Source: Bacillota bacterium (GTDB lineage: Bacteria > Bacillota > Clostridia > Lachnospirales > Lachnospiraceae). Taken from it: a DNA stretch of 64,000 nt. A program made the translations under genes and the position numbers. This document shows positions 43,429 to 51,717 of this stretch, in pieces (the first letter of the stretch is position 1; every line of letters starts with the position of its first letter). The stretch is taken from assembly GCA_023411555.1 (NCBI GenBank), contig JAEYOQ010000055.1, positions 62,001-126,000 of the forward strand, given 5' to 3'. The notes beneath the pieces were generated by a model. The model searched no databases and was not told the origin of the DNA. It worked only from the letters and a program-made list of their open reading frames with translations.

Positions 43429-44604
43429 TTATTTGATATCCTCCGGCTTTAGATATCCGGAATCCATAACTAATTCCTGATAATTATCAATTGTGATAAT
43501 GAATGGCTCAAGCAGGTAAGACGGAACAACCTTGACGTTGTTGTCATAGGTTGTAGTGTCGTTAATCTCAGGTTCTTTGCCGAGAAGAACAGCATCTACC
43601 ATATTTGCAGCAACCTCAGCTAGTAAGCGGGTATCCTTCAGGATGGTTGAATATTGGTCACCGGAGATAATCAGCTTAATGGAAGCTGCCTCTGCGTCCT
43701 GTCCTGTTACAACCGGAAGATCCTTACCGGTGAGACCAAAGGCGGTTAAGGCAGATAGGATACCTCTGGATAAACCGTCATAAGGGGATAATACACCATG
43801 GAGAGTCTTACCATCAGTATAGTTTGCTGCAAGTACTGCATCCATACGAGCCTGTGCAACTGCACCGTCCCAACGAAGAGTTCCTACTTCCTCCTGAGTA
43901 ACCTGGCCGGAGGGAATGGAGATGGTTCCGGCATCGATGAGTGGCTGAAGAATATCCATAGCGCCCTGGAAGAAATAGAAGGAGTTGGTATCATCGGGTG
44001 AACCTGCAAAAAGCTCAATGTTATAAGGGCCATCGCCTTTCAGCTTCTTTAAGCCGTCTACCAATGACTCGGCCTGAAGCTGACCTACACGTCTGTTATC
44101 AAAGGTTGCATAATAGGAAACAGCATCCGTATTAACAAGAAGACGGTCATAGGAAATAACTTTTACGCCACCTGCAGCTGCTGCATCAAGTGTATCTGAC
44201 AGCGTGGAGCCATCGATAGCAGCAATTACTAATACCTTAGCACCCTTTGTAATCATGTTCTCAATCTGGGATTTTTGAGTCGGTATATCGTCCTCTGCGT
44301 ATTGTAGATCAACGGTATAACCTCTTGCTTCAAGAATATTTTTCATGGCACCACCGTCTTTTATCCAACGTTCACTGGATTGGGTTGGCATTGCTATACC
44401 GATATAGTTGCCGGCACCGGTCTGTTCGGTTGCGGCAGGTGTCTCGCTTTTAGCAGGTGCTTCTTTTTCAGTAGCCTTAGTGGGTTCTGCGGTTGATGTG
44501 GGCTCTGACTTTTTGCTGCTACATCCAAAGAGAAGTGTTGCAGTCATGGTAAGAAGTAATACAAGTGCTAATACCTTTTTAAAACCTGTTACATTTCTTT
44601 TCAT
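43429..44604 (-). CDS. ChvE/MmsE-like sugar-binding lipoprotein
   Basis: A 391-residue exported binding protein. The signal peptide has a hydrophobic core (VLALVLLLTMTATLLFGC) and lipobox LFGC, followed by a linker rich in Thr, Pro, Glu and Ala to about residue 65. The periplasmic-binding-protein fold shows GIAMPTQSSERWIKDGG (sugar-binding Trp and Arg), VISYDRLLVNTDAVSYYATFDN and VVTGQDAEAASIK (conserved Gln-Asp). These match ChvE and the multiple-monosaccharide group (galactose, glucose, arabinose, xylose). It is the first gene of the importer operon, with a ribosome site AAAGGAGG. Confidence 0.93.
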   Translation of the reverse strand: MKRNVTGFKKVLALVLLLTMTATLLFGCSSKKSEPTSTAEPTKATEKEAPAKSETPAATEQTGAGNYIGIAMPTQSSERWIKDGGAMKNILEARGYTVDLQYAEDDIPTQKSQIENMITKGAKVLVIAAIDGSTLSDTLDAAAAGGVKVISYDRLLVNTDAVSYYATFDNRRVGQLQAESLVDGLKKLKGDGPYNIELFAGSPDDTNSFYFFQGAMDILQPLIDAGTISIPSGQVTQEEVGTLRWDGAVAQARMDAVLAANYTDGKTLHGVLSPYDGLSRGILSALTAFGLTGKDLPVVTGQDAEAASIKLIISGDQYSTILKDTRLLAEVAANMVDAVLLGKEPEINDTTTYDNNVKVVPSYLLEPFIITIDNYQELVMDSGYLKPEDIK

Positions 44605-44702
44605 AAAAGCCTCCTTTAATTTTCCCTTTTATATGTTAACTATAGGCATTGCTATAGCTCACACCAAAACAAATTGCAAATGTATGTAATGTCTTATTTT
44701 TG

Positions 44703-44735
44703 TTTCGATTGTGTTCGAATTAAATTTCGTTTATG
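44703..44735. promoter_or_regulatory. Cluster of TTCG half sites near the importer promoter
   Basis: TTTCGATT, TGTTCGAAT and ATTTCGTTTA lie within 33 bases just after the expected importer start. They resemble DeoR/GlpR half sites (WATKYTCGWW, where W is A/T, K is G/T and Y is C/T). Confidence 0.5.
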
Positions 44736-44748
44736 TTTGTATGAGAAG

Positions 44749-44777
44749 ATAATAACATCCCAAATTATGGATGTCAA
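44749..44777 (-). promoter_or_regulatory. Promoter of the monosaccharide importer operon
   Basis: On the minus strand a perfect TTGACA (44772-44777) and TATTAT (44749-44754) are 17 bases apart. Transcription would begin near 44742. Confidence 0.85.
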
Positions 44778-44844
44778 CAATAATTTACTTAAAAGTTAAA
44801 AAATATTATGCATCTTTCACAAAGGTATGGCCCAATGGTTCTGT

Positions 44845-44873
44845 TTGATAATACTATAACAATTGATTATAAA
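44845..44873 (+). promoter_or_regulatory. Promoter of the deoR-type regulator and ATPase genes
   Basis: TTGATA (44845-44850) and TATAAA (44868-44873) are 17 bases apart. A GlpR-like half site overlaps the end of the -10 box. Confidence 0.65.
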
Positions 44874-44914
44874 TGTTCGTTTCTGTTCGTTTTGTCCTTT
44901 GAAGATTTTCGTTA
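44872..44914. promoter_or_regulatory. GlpR/DeoR-like operator repeats near the regulator promoter
   Basis: AATGTTCGTT (44872-44881), TCTGTTCGTT (44882-44891) and ATTTTCGTTA (44905-44914) are same-strand repeats. The first two are exactly 10 bp apart, and the first fits the GlpR half-site consensus fully. They cover the regulator's own start site. Confidence 0.55.
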
Positions 44915-45003
44915 TTGTTTTTTTAAATGGAATCATGTATGATAAACATAGCAATAGCCTACTTATGGCAGTTATTGAGATTAATTAAAGATGGGATAAT
45001 AAT

Positions 45004-45777
45004 ATGTTTGCAATCGAACGAATACGAATCATAAAAAACTACTTAATCAAGGACCAGAAGGTATCCGTCGCAAAGCTGAGTGAACTCCTGAATGTTACTG
45101 AGGTTACCGTCCGTCGTGACCTGGAGAAGCTGGAGAAAGAGGGCTTCCTAAAGCGTACTCATGGTGGCGCTGTCTTAATGGATTACGTTGATGAAGCAGT
45201 ATGGGAGGAAAATGATGAGATTAAAGATATTTTAATCTATCAGGAGATTGCGGATACGGCTTACCATTTGGTGAATGATGGTGATGCGATTATGCTTACC
45301 AATGGTCCGGTGAATGCCTTCATTGCCAAAGCACTGACTGGCCGCAATAATCTGACGATTGTAACCAATGACCTTTCTATCGCTTCGGCCTTTGTGCATT
45401 CCACAACCAATAACCTGATTCTTCTCGGGGGTGATCTGGAGGAGAGTGCTGTTTATGGTCAGATGACGATTGATAATATGAGAAATTTCTCTTTTGATCA
45501 TATTTTTGTTGAGATAGACGGGTTGAGTGATACCGTGGGTATAACCGTTTCTAGTACCAAAAAGGCAACACTGATCCAGCATGCTATTAAGCTGGCAGAA
45601 TCGATAACTGTGGTATGTCTTTCTAAGTATTTTGGAGCAAAATCCCTTTATCGGGTAGGAAATTTGGGGATCGCAAATAGAGTTCTGACAGATTCAAATT
45701 TGGAGGATAGACATAAGCAATATATTTTCAATCATAATATTCCGCTATTTACTTCGATAGATGTTTATGAAGATTAA
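45004..45777 (+). CDS. DeoR-family transcriptional repressor
   Basis: A 257-residue DeoR regulator. The N-terminal HTH spans RIRIIKNYLIKDQKVSVAKLSELLNVTEVTVRRDLEKLE (landmark only), with the KRTHGGAV signature after it. The C-terminal domain resembles phosphosugar isomerases, with the phosphate-binding-like TNGPVNAFIAKAL and TNDLSIA stretches. In the third motif GG replaces the usual LGG (LLGGDLEE). It is divergent from the importer operon, which it probably represses in the absence of a phosphorylated sugar. The next gene, an extra sugar ATPase, begins 21 bases later. Confidence 0.9.
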   Translation: MFAIERIRIIKNYLIKDQKVSVAKLSELLNVTEVTVRRDLEKLEKEGFLKRTHGGAVLMDYVDEAVWEENDEIKDILIYQEIADTAYHLVNDGDAIMLTNGPVNAFIAKALTGRNNLTIVTNDLSIASAFVHSTTNNLILLGGDLEESAVYGQMTIDNMRNFSFDHIFVEIDGLSDTVGITVSSTKKATLIQHAIKLAESITVVCLSKYFGAKSLYRVGNLGIANRVLTDSNLEDRHKQYIFNHNIPLFTSIDVYED

Positions 45778-45797
45778 CATTGTCAGGAGGTTTCCCA

Positions 45798-47312
45798 GTG
45801 AGCTATCCATTGCTTGAGCTTAAGAACATCAATCTTGAGATAATGAATTTCAGGATGTGTGATATCAATATATCGCTCTATTCCGGAGAAGTGCATATGA
45901 TTATGGGGGAGAACGGCTCCGGTAAAAGTATACTGATGGAAATGATCAGCGGTATGATACAGCCGGACTCCGGGGAGATTTATTTTGAGGGACAGTTGGT
46001 AAAGCCAAAAAGTTTGTCCTTTTTTTCCTCCAATGAACTCATCTATATACAGCAGCACACTACTTTGCTGGATAATCTGAGTATTGCTGAGAATCTATAT
46101 TTTCATAATCTACCATATAAGAACAAGCTACTTCAGACGATTGATTTTGAGAAGCTGAATAGCCAGTTCCAGCAATTGGTAGATGAGTTTAAGCTACCAA
46201 TAAAATCCACCGATACGGTGAGAACCTTGGGTCTGGCACAAAGGCAGATGATAGAATTCTGCAAGGCTTATATTTCTGAGGCTAAGGTGGTTTTATTGGA
46301 TGAGCCTTCCGCAGCCTTGAATCCGAGTGAACGAGAGCTTCTATATTGTATTGTCAAAAGAATTAAGGAACGTGGCGCAGGTGTCTTTTATATCACCCAT
46401 CGCATTGATGACACTATGACTATAGGAGACAGAATCTCAATTATCAAGGACGGAACCTTAGTTGGAACAAAGCTTGTCAGTGAATCAACGGAAGCTGAGA
46501 TTCTGCATATGCTGGTAGGGACAAAATTCAAGGAACGTTATCCTAAGATGAACCTTAAAAAGGGAAAGGTCTTGTTCTCGGTGTCCGGACTGGGCTTTGA
46601 GGATAAGCTGAAGGATATTAATTTTCAACTGAGAGAAGGGGAGATAATAGGGATAACCGGACTAGCCGGCTCCGGTAGGACGCTGTTGGCCAATTGCCTC
46701 TTTGGCGCAGTAAAATATGAAGGTCAGATCAGCATCAACGGAAAGCAGGTTCATCTTAGCAGTCCTGCGGTGGCTATCCGTAATAATATAGCTTTATTGC
46801 CTGAAAACCGACTTGAGGATTCTATCTTTCAGGAGTTGGATACCAATGAGAATGTTGCATTCCCTTCCCTGCATCGTTTTACGAAAAATCACGTAATTAA
46901 TTCCTACTTTATGAGGCAGACTGCTTTGGATTATATAAAGAAAATTAATATTCCCTTATTTCGAAGTAGAAGGATATCAGCCTACAGTGAGGGCAGCCTA
47001 CAGAAAGCAATCTTTGCGAAATGGTTAATGATTCGGGCAAAGGTATTTATATTAGATGAGCCAACCCGTGGTATCGATCTTGCAAGTAAGATTGATATCT
47101 ATAACTATATCAATGATATGGCTAAGAAAAAGGCATGTATTATCTACATATCCTCAGATATCGATGAGATTATGGGTATCTGTGACCGAGTGGCGGTATT
47201 GTCAGATAAGACGCTGGTCTGCGATCTTCCGACCAGCCAGACCACAGCAGAAGAGATTACTGCAATCCAAGTGCGAAGCTCAGCCAGACAAAGATTAGCT
47301 AGGGAATCATGA
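45798..47312 (+). CDS. Second tandem sugar-type ABC ATPase, degenerate signature
   Basis: A 504-residue tandem ATPase of the RbsA/MmsA class, co-transcribed with the DeoR regulator. Domain 1 has Walker A GENGSGKSI and Walker B VVLLDEPSAAL, with LGLAQRQMIEFCKAY as signature. Domain 2 has GLAGSGRTLLA and VFILDEPTRGID, but its signature reads YSEGSLQKAIF where LSGGNQQK is expected. No permease or binding protein accompanies it. Start GTG 45798 lies seven bases after AGGAGG (45784-45789); an in-frame TTG at 45780 overlaps that site. It may serve the divergent importer as an alternative ATPase or have a regulatory role. Confidence 0.85.
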   Translation: MSYPLLELKNINLEIMNFRMCDINISLYSGEVHMIMGENGSGKSILMEMISGMIQPDSGEIYFEGQLVKPKSLSFFSSNELIYIQQHTTLLDNLSIAENLYFHNLPYKNKLLQTIDFEKLNSQFQQLVDEFKLPIKSTDTVRTLGLAQRQMIEFCKAYISEAKVVLLDEPSAALNPSERELLYCIVKRIKERGAGVFYITHRIDDTMTIGDRISIIKDGTLVGTKLVSESTEAEILHMLVGTKFKERYPKMNLKKGKVLFSVSGLGFEDKLKDINFQLREGEIIGITGLAGSGRTLLANCLFGAVKYEGQISINGKQVHLSSPAVAIRNNIALLPENRLEDSIFQELDTNENVAFPSLHRFTKNHVINSYFMRQTALDYIKKINIPLFRSRRISAYSEGSLQKAIFAKWLMIRAKVFILDEPTRGIDLASKIDIYNYINDMAKKKACIIYISSDIDEIMGICDRVAVLSDKTLVCDLPTSQTTAEEITAIQVRSSARQRLARES

Positions 47313-47327
47313 GACTAAAAATATTCG

Positions 47328-47374
47328 AACTCTCCTTAGGGCAACTTGGTATTCAGCCCTAGGGAGAGTTTTTG
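47328..47374. terminator. Bidirectional terminator
   Basis: AACTCTCCTTAGGGC pairs with GCCCTAGGGAGAGTT except for one mismatch, around a 12-base loop, followed by T-rich sequence, between converging genes. Confidence 0.88.
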
Positions 47375-47378
47375 CTTG

Positions 47379-47684
47379 TTACTGTAATAAATCCTCTAAA
47401 CCTGGTGCGTCCTGGGACAACCAATACTGCGAGCCGTCTGTAAGACGGCAAAGCAGACCTTTATCAATCAGCTCTCTTCGGAGCAGCCATTTATCCTGAA
47501 AGGTATGGTTGACTTCAATAATTTCATTGACTTGTTTTTCGGTATAGATAATATCCGGTTCGAATTTTGTTGCAAGATAGTATAAGGCTACCAACTTATT
47601 CCGCTTCTTGGCTGGGAACATGGTCAACCTACCCTCCTGATCCTGAAACTTACTTATCTCAGTAAGATATTCTGTCATATTCAT
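47379..47684 (-). CDS. Short DUF2087 protein
   Basis: A 101-residue protein consisting of little more than a DUF2087 domain (FPAKKRNKLVALYYLATKF, then YTEKQVNEIIE, WLLRRELIDKGLLCR and YWL), a small winged-helix-like fold often linked to regulators. It matches the C-terminal half of the next gene upstream. AAAAGGAGG precedes the start, 11 bases away. It is 18 bases from that gene, so they form an operon of two DUF2087 proteins. Confidence 0.82.
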   Translation of the reverse strand: MNMTEYLTEISKFQDQEGRLTMFPAKKRNKLVALYYLATKFEPDIIYTEKQVNEIIEVNHTFQDKWLLRRELIDKGLLCRLTDGSQYWLSQDAPGLEDLLQ

Positions 47685-47702
47685 ACTTAATGCATCCTCC
47701 TT

Positions 47703-48455
47703 TTATTTCACCCAATAATCATGGCAATCCTTGGAGCGCTCCATGAAGCCGTACTCGATCAAATATCTTCGTAGAGTGGGAAAGTCATCATAGATATCCT
47801 TAAGTATTTGGTTTACTTGCTCTTCTGAATATACTTTGTTTCGCTCGAATTGCTCTATGATCCGTTGCAGCGTTACAATCTTCTTTTTCTCCTTAGCAGA
47901 AAAAATCTTCAGCTTTAGGGGGGAGAGGCTTGAGAATACAGTTGCAAGTATCTTCTCCTGCTCCTCCTTCGTGGTGATATAGCGTTCATCCACCATCTTG
48001 GCTCCCTCATGAATGGGAATCAGGGTGTCCTTGTCATTGGGAGGGGTCTCCAGTGCCAGCTCGTATAGGGACAGATATAGCTTGGCCTGCTTTGCTTTCT
48101 CGCGAAAGCTGAACTTATGGTGCCTTACGGTGGAGGCTGAGATGTTCAGCTTGCTGGCAATCTCCTGGTCGGACAGGCCAAGCTGCCACAGCTCTAATAG
48201 TTCCTTCTGCTTATCCGTTAGCGTATTATATTTGCTTTCCGATTCAAGCAATTGATGAAACACGCTTCCATGCTCTTGCTTTATATGATATTCGATTGCT
48301 TTTGATGCTTCAAAATATCGTTCGCCGTATCGGAAAATCTCGCCTAACATAAATACCTTATTACATATCAGACAGTGATAGGTTTTTGTTTCCTTGCAGT
48401 AGGAATAACCATGCTTTATATCTTCAATGGGGTAGTCGTCGTAGCTAATGCTCAT
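47703..48455 (-). CDS. Zinc-finger / LuxR-type HTH / DUF2087 regulator
   Basis: A 250-residue regulator in three parts. Residues 20-65 hold a C2H2-like knuckle (CLICNKVF, then YHIKQEHGS). Residues 75-120 hold a LuxR-type HTH (LTDKQKELLELWQLGLSDQEIASKLNISASTVRHH as landmark). The C-terminus holds a DUF2087 domain (SAKEKKKIVTLQRIIEQFE through DYWVK). The short downstream gene repeats only this last domain. A strong promoter lies at 48491-48519. The regulated process is unknown, and the combination of knuckle and HTH suggests sensing of a metal or redox state. Confidence 0.8.
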   Translation of the reverse strand: MSISYDDYPIEDIKHGYSYCKETKTYHCLICNKVFMLGEIFRYGERYFEASKAIEYHIKQEHGSVFHQLLESESKYNTLTDKQKELLELWQLGLSDQEIASKLNISASTVRHHKFSFREKAKQAKLYLSLYELALETPPNDKDTLIPIHEGAKMVDERYITTKEEQEKILATVFSSLSPLKLKIFSAKEKKKIVTLQRIIEQFERNKVYSEEQVNQILKDIYDDFPTLRRYLIEYGFMERSKDCHDYWVK

Positions 48456-48756
48456 AAATCCTCCAGGGTGTTTATTGAATGTATAAACATAATATAATAT
48501 GGTTTATTATATATGTCAACATAAATTGTTGTTGATTGGTATGCTATTACGCTTTTATAAAGTGAAGCTTTCTTAATTATTAAGGTTTCCTTAAGCTACT
48601 TGCATATACAAGTATTGGAATGTTAAGATATGGTATCTGAATATCTACATCAGCCCGGGAAAGATATTGCTATTATACAATCTGCAATCAGACAAAGCTT
48701 GCTTTGACAGGCTTACACTGGGCGCTGAGATATAGTTTACTAGTAAGAGGTGGTAT
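48456..48756. other. Intergenic region upstream of the DUF2087 regulator
   Basis: It contains the minus-strand promoter at 48491-48519 (TTGACA and TATATT, spacing 17). The rest is AT-rich, leading to the membrane-protein gene at 48757, with no further structure recognised. A short GGTGGT site precedes that gene. Confidence 0.5.
48491..48519 (-). promoter_or_regulatory. Promoter of the DUF2087 operon
   Basis: A perfect TTGACA (48514-48519) and TATATT (48491-48496), read on the minus strand, are 17 bases apart. Confidence 0.75.
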
Positions 48757-49647
48757 ATGAAAAAAGAGAAGCGTTTACTACGAATATGTATGATATTGAT
48801 AGGTCTGACAATCGTTAGCTGTGTGGGCTTTTCCTATCTCACCAGGCTAAAGGAGCCGGTATTTATGACCTATTGTGTTGCGGTATGTGCGGTACCATCT
48901 GCATCAACGGGGTATGATCAACCCATTCTGGAGCTTCAATATCTGACCAATAGAGATGATACTAAGGAAGTGATGAGTATATCCTTCCAAGAGGCCCCCG
49001 AATACCTTTTTACAGCAACAGAGAATCCTCACTTTGGTAACTCATTTACCTTTTTCTCTAATAATGAAACCCAACAGCGTGGCGAGGCCTTAGGACGCTA
49101 TAGCCTAAGGACGGTGTACCTATATATGGATAATTATTTTATAGGAGACTGGCAGGGTGAGGTTGAGCTGAATAACGCACTGATCTCCTTCAATGATGGT
49201 AGCACCTATAAGGTAAACTTGGGTAGAGTATTAATTTATAGTGATGTCTCAGAGGTACCCGCAATGGATATAACGCATTCCAGCTCCTCTAATCAGGGTA
49301 ATTCGAATACTAGCTATTTTGTCCGGCAAAAGTTGAGCAACCTGAAGTTGGAAATGCCGAATATAGAGGAGTTCGATTCAGTGATGGAGCTGACGATTAA
49401 CTCTTTACCCTATGATGAGCTTGACGATCTGGAGCTAAAGAGAGGAGATACTCTGTTAATTGAGAATCACTTCAAGGAGTCTAACAATGAAGGAAGCTAT
49501 GATGTATATGATGTACGTCCAAAGCTTACCTATACCAGAGAGGATGGGACACGGGGCTTTACCCGGATTTATGATATAAAATATCGCCACTATTTTTACA
49601 GCTATATGGATGCATTACAATATCTTATGAGAATGGGAGGATTCTGA
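48757..49647 (+). CDS. Membrane-anchored protein, unknown function
   Basis: A 296-residue protein with one N-terminal hydrophobic segment (ICMILIGLTIVSCVGFSYL), then a beta-rich extracytoplasmic domain with aromatic- and acid-rich stretches (FQEAPEYLFTATENPHFGNSFTFF, and VYDVRPKLTYTREDGTRGFTRIYDIKY). It lies just before a small membrane protein gene (one base between stop and start), so they are translationally coupled. A third gene of the cluster is exported too. No family is recognised. Confidence 0.55.
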   Translation: MKKEKRLLRICMILIGLTIVSCVGFSYLTRLKEPVFMTYCVAVCAVPSASTGYDQPILELQYLTNRDDTKEVMSISFQEAPEYLFTATENPHFGNSFTFFSNNETQQRGEALGRYSLRTVYLYMDNYFIGDWQGEVELNNALISFNDGSTYKVNLGRVLIYSDVSEVPAMDITHSSSSNQGNSNTSYFVRQKLSNLKLEMPNIEEFDSVMELTINSLPYDELDDLELKRGDTLLIENHFKESNNEGSYDVYDVRPKLTYTREDGTRGFTRIYDIKYRHYFYSYMDALQYLMRMGGF

Positions 49648-49648
49648 T

Positions 49649-50182
49649 ATGGCTGAAGGCTATCGAATCATATTTTGGGGTATCTTATTTATTACCTTTC
49701 ATATTAATTTGGGACCAATTCCTATCCTTCCTAACTTCGTCGGATATATAATTGTATTGCGAGGAATTGATCATCTGCAGAGGGAGTTTCCTTCAATCAA
49801 TTTTAAAAGGGCACACGATACGTCGATGCTGTTAACAATACTTAGTGTAATCGGTTTTCTCTTAATCTGGGCTCCGCAGCAGTCGATTATTATGAGTTAC
49901 TCTTCATTATTATTCTCCGTACTGGAGGTTCTTCTGGTCTATTATATTCTGGAGGGAAGTATCGAGAAGCTGTTAGCTTTGGATAGTAAGACCTTGGCCG
50001 ATGATTACCGCAGAGAGCAGAGAATCTATACAGTGCTTATGACGATTTATGTCATAGGTATGTGCATCACTATAACAATAGCCGAATCCTCTTCCATCGC
50101 AGTAGCCATACTATTTATCGGGATCTGCTTAAGAATTTGGCTTATGATGATACTAGGAAGACTAAAACGAATATGGCAGTAG
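49649..50182 (+). CDS. Multi-pass membrane protein, unknown function
   Basis: A 177-residue membrane protein with about five hydrophobic segments, including IIFWGILFITFHINLGPIPILPNFVGYII and a charged loop before the last two helices (DSKTLADDYRREQR). It is coupled to the preceding gene. The opening (LGPIPILPNFVGY) recalls small integral proteins found as operon partners of exported proteins in Firmicutes, but no named family is assigned. Confidence 0.55.
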   Translation: MAEGYRIIFWGILFITFHINLGPIPILPNFVGYIIVLRGIDHLQREFPSINFKRAHDTSMLLTILSVIGFLLIWAPQQSIIMSYSSLLFSVLEVLLVYYILEGSIEKLLALDSKTLADDYRREQRIYTVLMTIYVIGMCITITIAESSSIAVAILFIGICLRIWLMMILGRLKRIWQ

Positions 50183-50245
50183 CCATCGAATCATTTTGTT
50201 GAATTAATATAACGATTGAAATATTTTTGATGGGAGGAGAAGGTG

Positions 50246-51103
50246 ATGGAGAAGGAGAAGAGAATTCGTAAGCTAATCGGCTTTCTTTGTGCCGTTGTGG
50301 TGGTGTTGTTAATGCCGGCTTCGACTGCCCTTGCCGATATGGGGCCGAAACCTGAAGTAGTAGTTAAGGTAATCAATCCACCAGAGGGGGAATATTATCT
50401 CGATTTATTGACAAGGGATAGTAATACATATAGGAAGCACGAGCTTGACGGCTATGATCCGGAGAAGCTGAAGCTGTTGGATAGCTATGAGGTGGACGGC
50501 TGGAGACCCGGCTTAGTAAAGGGAACCCGGGCACCCATGTGGGGAGAATTAACCGGCGTTAAGACGGAGGAAGGGATGGAGCATCGGTTTGGTTATATGG
50601 GTGTTCCGGATGATTTTAGGCTGATTATAGTTACGCCGGACAATAGGCTGATTGTGTCGGAGGAGATTCACCGACCTACTCTTAAGACAGTCCTGACCTA
50701 TGATTATAATCAGAATACCGTCGTGATGGAGAATTATAAGCTTGCATATATCAAACAGTTTCTCGGAACCTGTTCGGCAACTCTTGTCATAGAGGGAATA
50801 CTATTACTGGTATTTGGCTTTTCGTTGAAGAAGAACTGGCTGGCTTTCTTACTCATCAATCTGGTTACTCAGATTGCTCTTACGTTGACGATAGGAGTAC
50901 TGTTTCAGAAGGAAGGGCTTCTGACTGCATCCATTGCATTTTTCCCAATAGAGCTAATCATTATAATGTTCGAGAGCATCCTATTCGCTTTATTTCTTAA
51001 AGAGCATAGTAAGGGAAGAAGAGTATGGTATGCTATAATTTCGAATGTGCTGAGCGCTGTAGTAGGACTTGCAATAATGATATATATTTATCCGATGACA
51101 TGA
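50246..51103 (+). CDS. Exported membrane protein with N-terminal beta domain
   Basis: A 285-residue protein. It has a signal peptide (FLCAVVVVLLMPASTALA, cut predicted near Asp-Met-Gly), an extracytoplasmic domain of about 130 residues opening MGPKPEVVVKVINPPEGEYYLDLL, and four C-terminal membrane helices (from GILLLVFGFSLK onward). A start at ATG 50246 has GGAGGA seven bases upstream; the in-frame GTG directly before it is a weaker choice. The MGPKP opening is seen in other Firmicute proteins of unknown function. It completes the three-gene membrane cluster. Confidence 0.6.
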   Translation: MEKEKRIRKLIGFLCAVVVVLLMPASTALADMGPKPEVVVKVINPPEGEYYLDLLTRDSNTYRKHELDGYDPEKLKLLDSYEVDGWRPGLVKGTRAPMWGELTGVKTEEGMEHRFGYMGVPDDFRLIIVTPDNRLIVSEEIHRPTLKTVLTYDYNQNTVVMENYKLAYIKQFLGTCSATLVIEGILLLVFGFSLKKNWLAFLLINLVTQIALTLTIGVLFQKEGLLTASIAFFPIELIIIMFESILFALFLKEHSKGRRVWYAIISNVLSAVVGLAIMIYIYPMT

Positions 51104-51127
51104 TATAAAGGAAGGAGTAAGAACAGG

Positions 51128-51490
51128 ATGAATTTTTGTTGGACAACGTTATATGTTAAGGATATGGAGGCTTCCTTAAGGTTTTATAAGGAGGTTGTGG
51201 GGCTGAAAGAGAGTAGAAGGTTAGCCTCGGCACCGGGAATGGAAATCGTATTCCTTGGAGAGGGTGAGACACAGGTAGAGCTGATCTGTAGTGAACAGAA
51301 GAAGGATATTTCGGTAGGGCAGGATATCTCCCTTGGGTTTGTAACAGATTCGATTGACCGTATCATTGAGCTGGTGAAGGAAAAGGGGTATGAAGTGCAC
51401 AGTGGTCCCTTCCAGCCCAATCCTCACGTTAAGTTTTTCTATGTATTGGATCCGACCGGTTGGAGAATACAGTTTGTAGAGAACTTATAG
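51128..51490 (+). CDS. VOC-family (glyoxalase-fold) protein
   Basis: A 120-residue protein with the paired beta-alpha-beta-beta-beta fold of the glyoxalase/bleomycin-resistance/dioxygenase superfamily (TTLYVKDMEASLRFYKEVVGL at the start, FFYVLDPTGWRIQFVEN at the end). Metal-ligand-like residues are Glu in VELIC and Glu near the C-terminus; the first His of classical glyoxalase I is replaced. AAGGAGTAAG precedes the ATG. Substrate unknown; lactoylglutathione lyase is not implied. Confidence 0.85.
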   Translation: MNFCWTTLYVKDMEASLRFYKEVVGLKESRRLASAPGMEIVFLGEGETQVELICSEQKKDISVGQDISLGFVTDSIDRIIELVKEKGYEVHSGPFQPNPHVKFFYVLDPTGWRIQFVENL

Positions 51491-51500
51491 TCACGATGAA

Positions 51501-51588
51501 TAGCTGCTTCCAGACTTTTGATCTTCTTTGCCATGCTTATGGTGTCAAGAGGAACCAGAAGCTTGAGGCAGCTACTTTTATTTCAACC
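51501..51588 (+). terminator. Possible terminator of the VOC gene
   Basis: TAGCTGC (51501-51507) pairs with GCAGCTA (51568-51574) and is followed by CTTTTATTT. The interior is partly self-complementary (CCAT-GCTT-ATGG). The overall long, imperfect form lowers confidence. A second small stem CCTGC-TTA-GCAGG with AAGTTTTT lies at 51651-51671. Confidence 0.4.
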
Positions 51589-51685
51589 CGCAGTCAGGGA
51601 TTGCGAAGCAAGCATTGAAAGTACTCCAGGTAAGTGAATTTCTCACCAAGCCTGCTTAGCAGGAAGTTTTTATGGAAAAATTATC

Positions 51686-51717
51686 TTGACATACTCAGAC
51701 TATTGCAATAGTATATT
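51686..51717 (+). promoter_or_regulatory. Promoter of the blaI-like operon
   Basis: A perfect TTGACA (51686-51691) has a -10 candidate at 51709-51714 (TAGTAT, spacing 17) or 51712-51717 (TATATT, spacing 20). The whole -10 area lies inside a 48-bp palindrome, so repressor binding would block it. Confidence 0.7.

Larger units (their letters stand above)
44605..45003. promoter_or_regulatory. Divergent control region of importer and DeoR regulator
   Basis: It contains a strong minus-strand promoter (44749-44777) for the importer and a plus-strand promoter (44845-44873) for the regulator. Two clusters of TTCG-type half sites, listed separately, lie just downstream of each start. The layout strongly suggests DeoR control of both. 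Confidence 0.7.

Noticed and set aside
40433..44604. Ribose-specific (rbs) operon
   Set aside because: Permease length and binding-protein motifs fit the multiple-monosaccharide (ChvE/MmsA/MmsB) group better, and no ribokinase or rbsD is adjacent.
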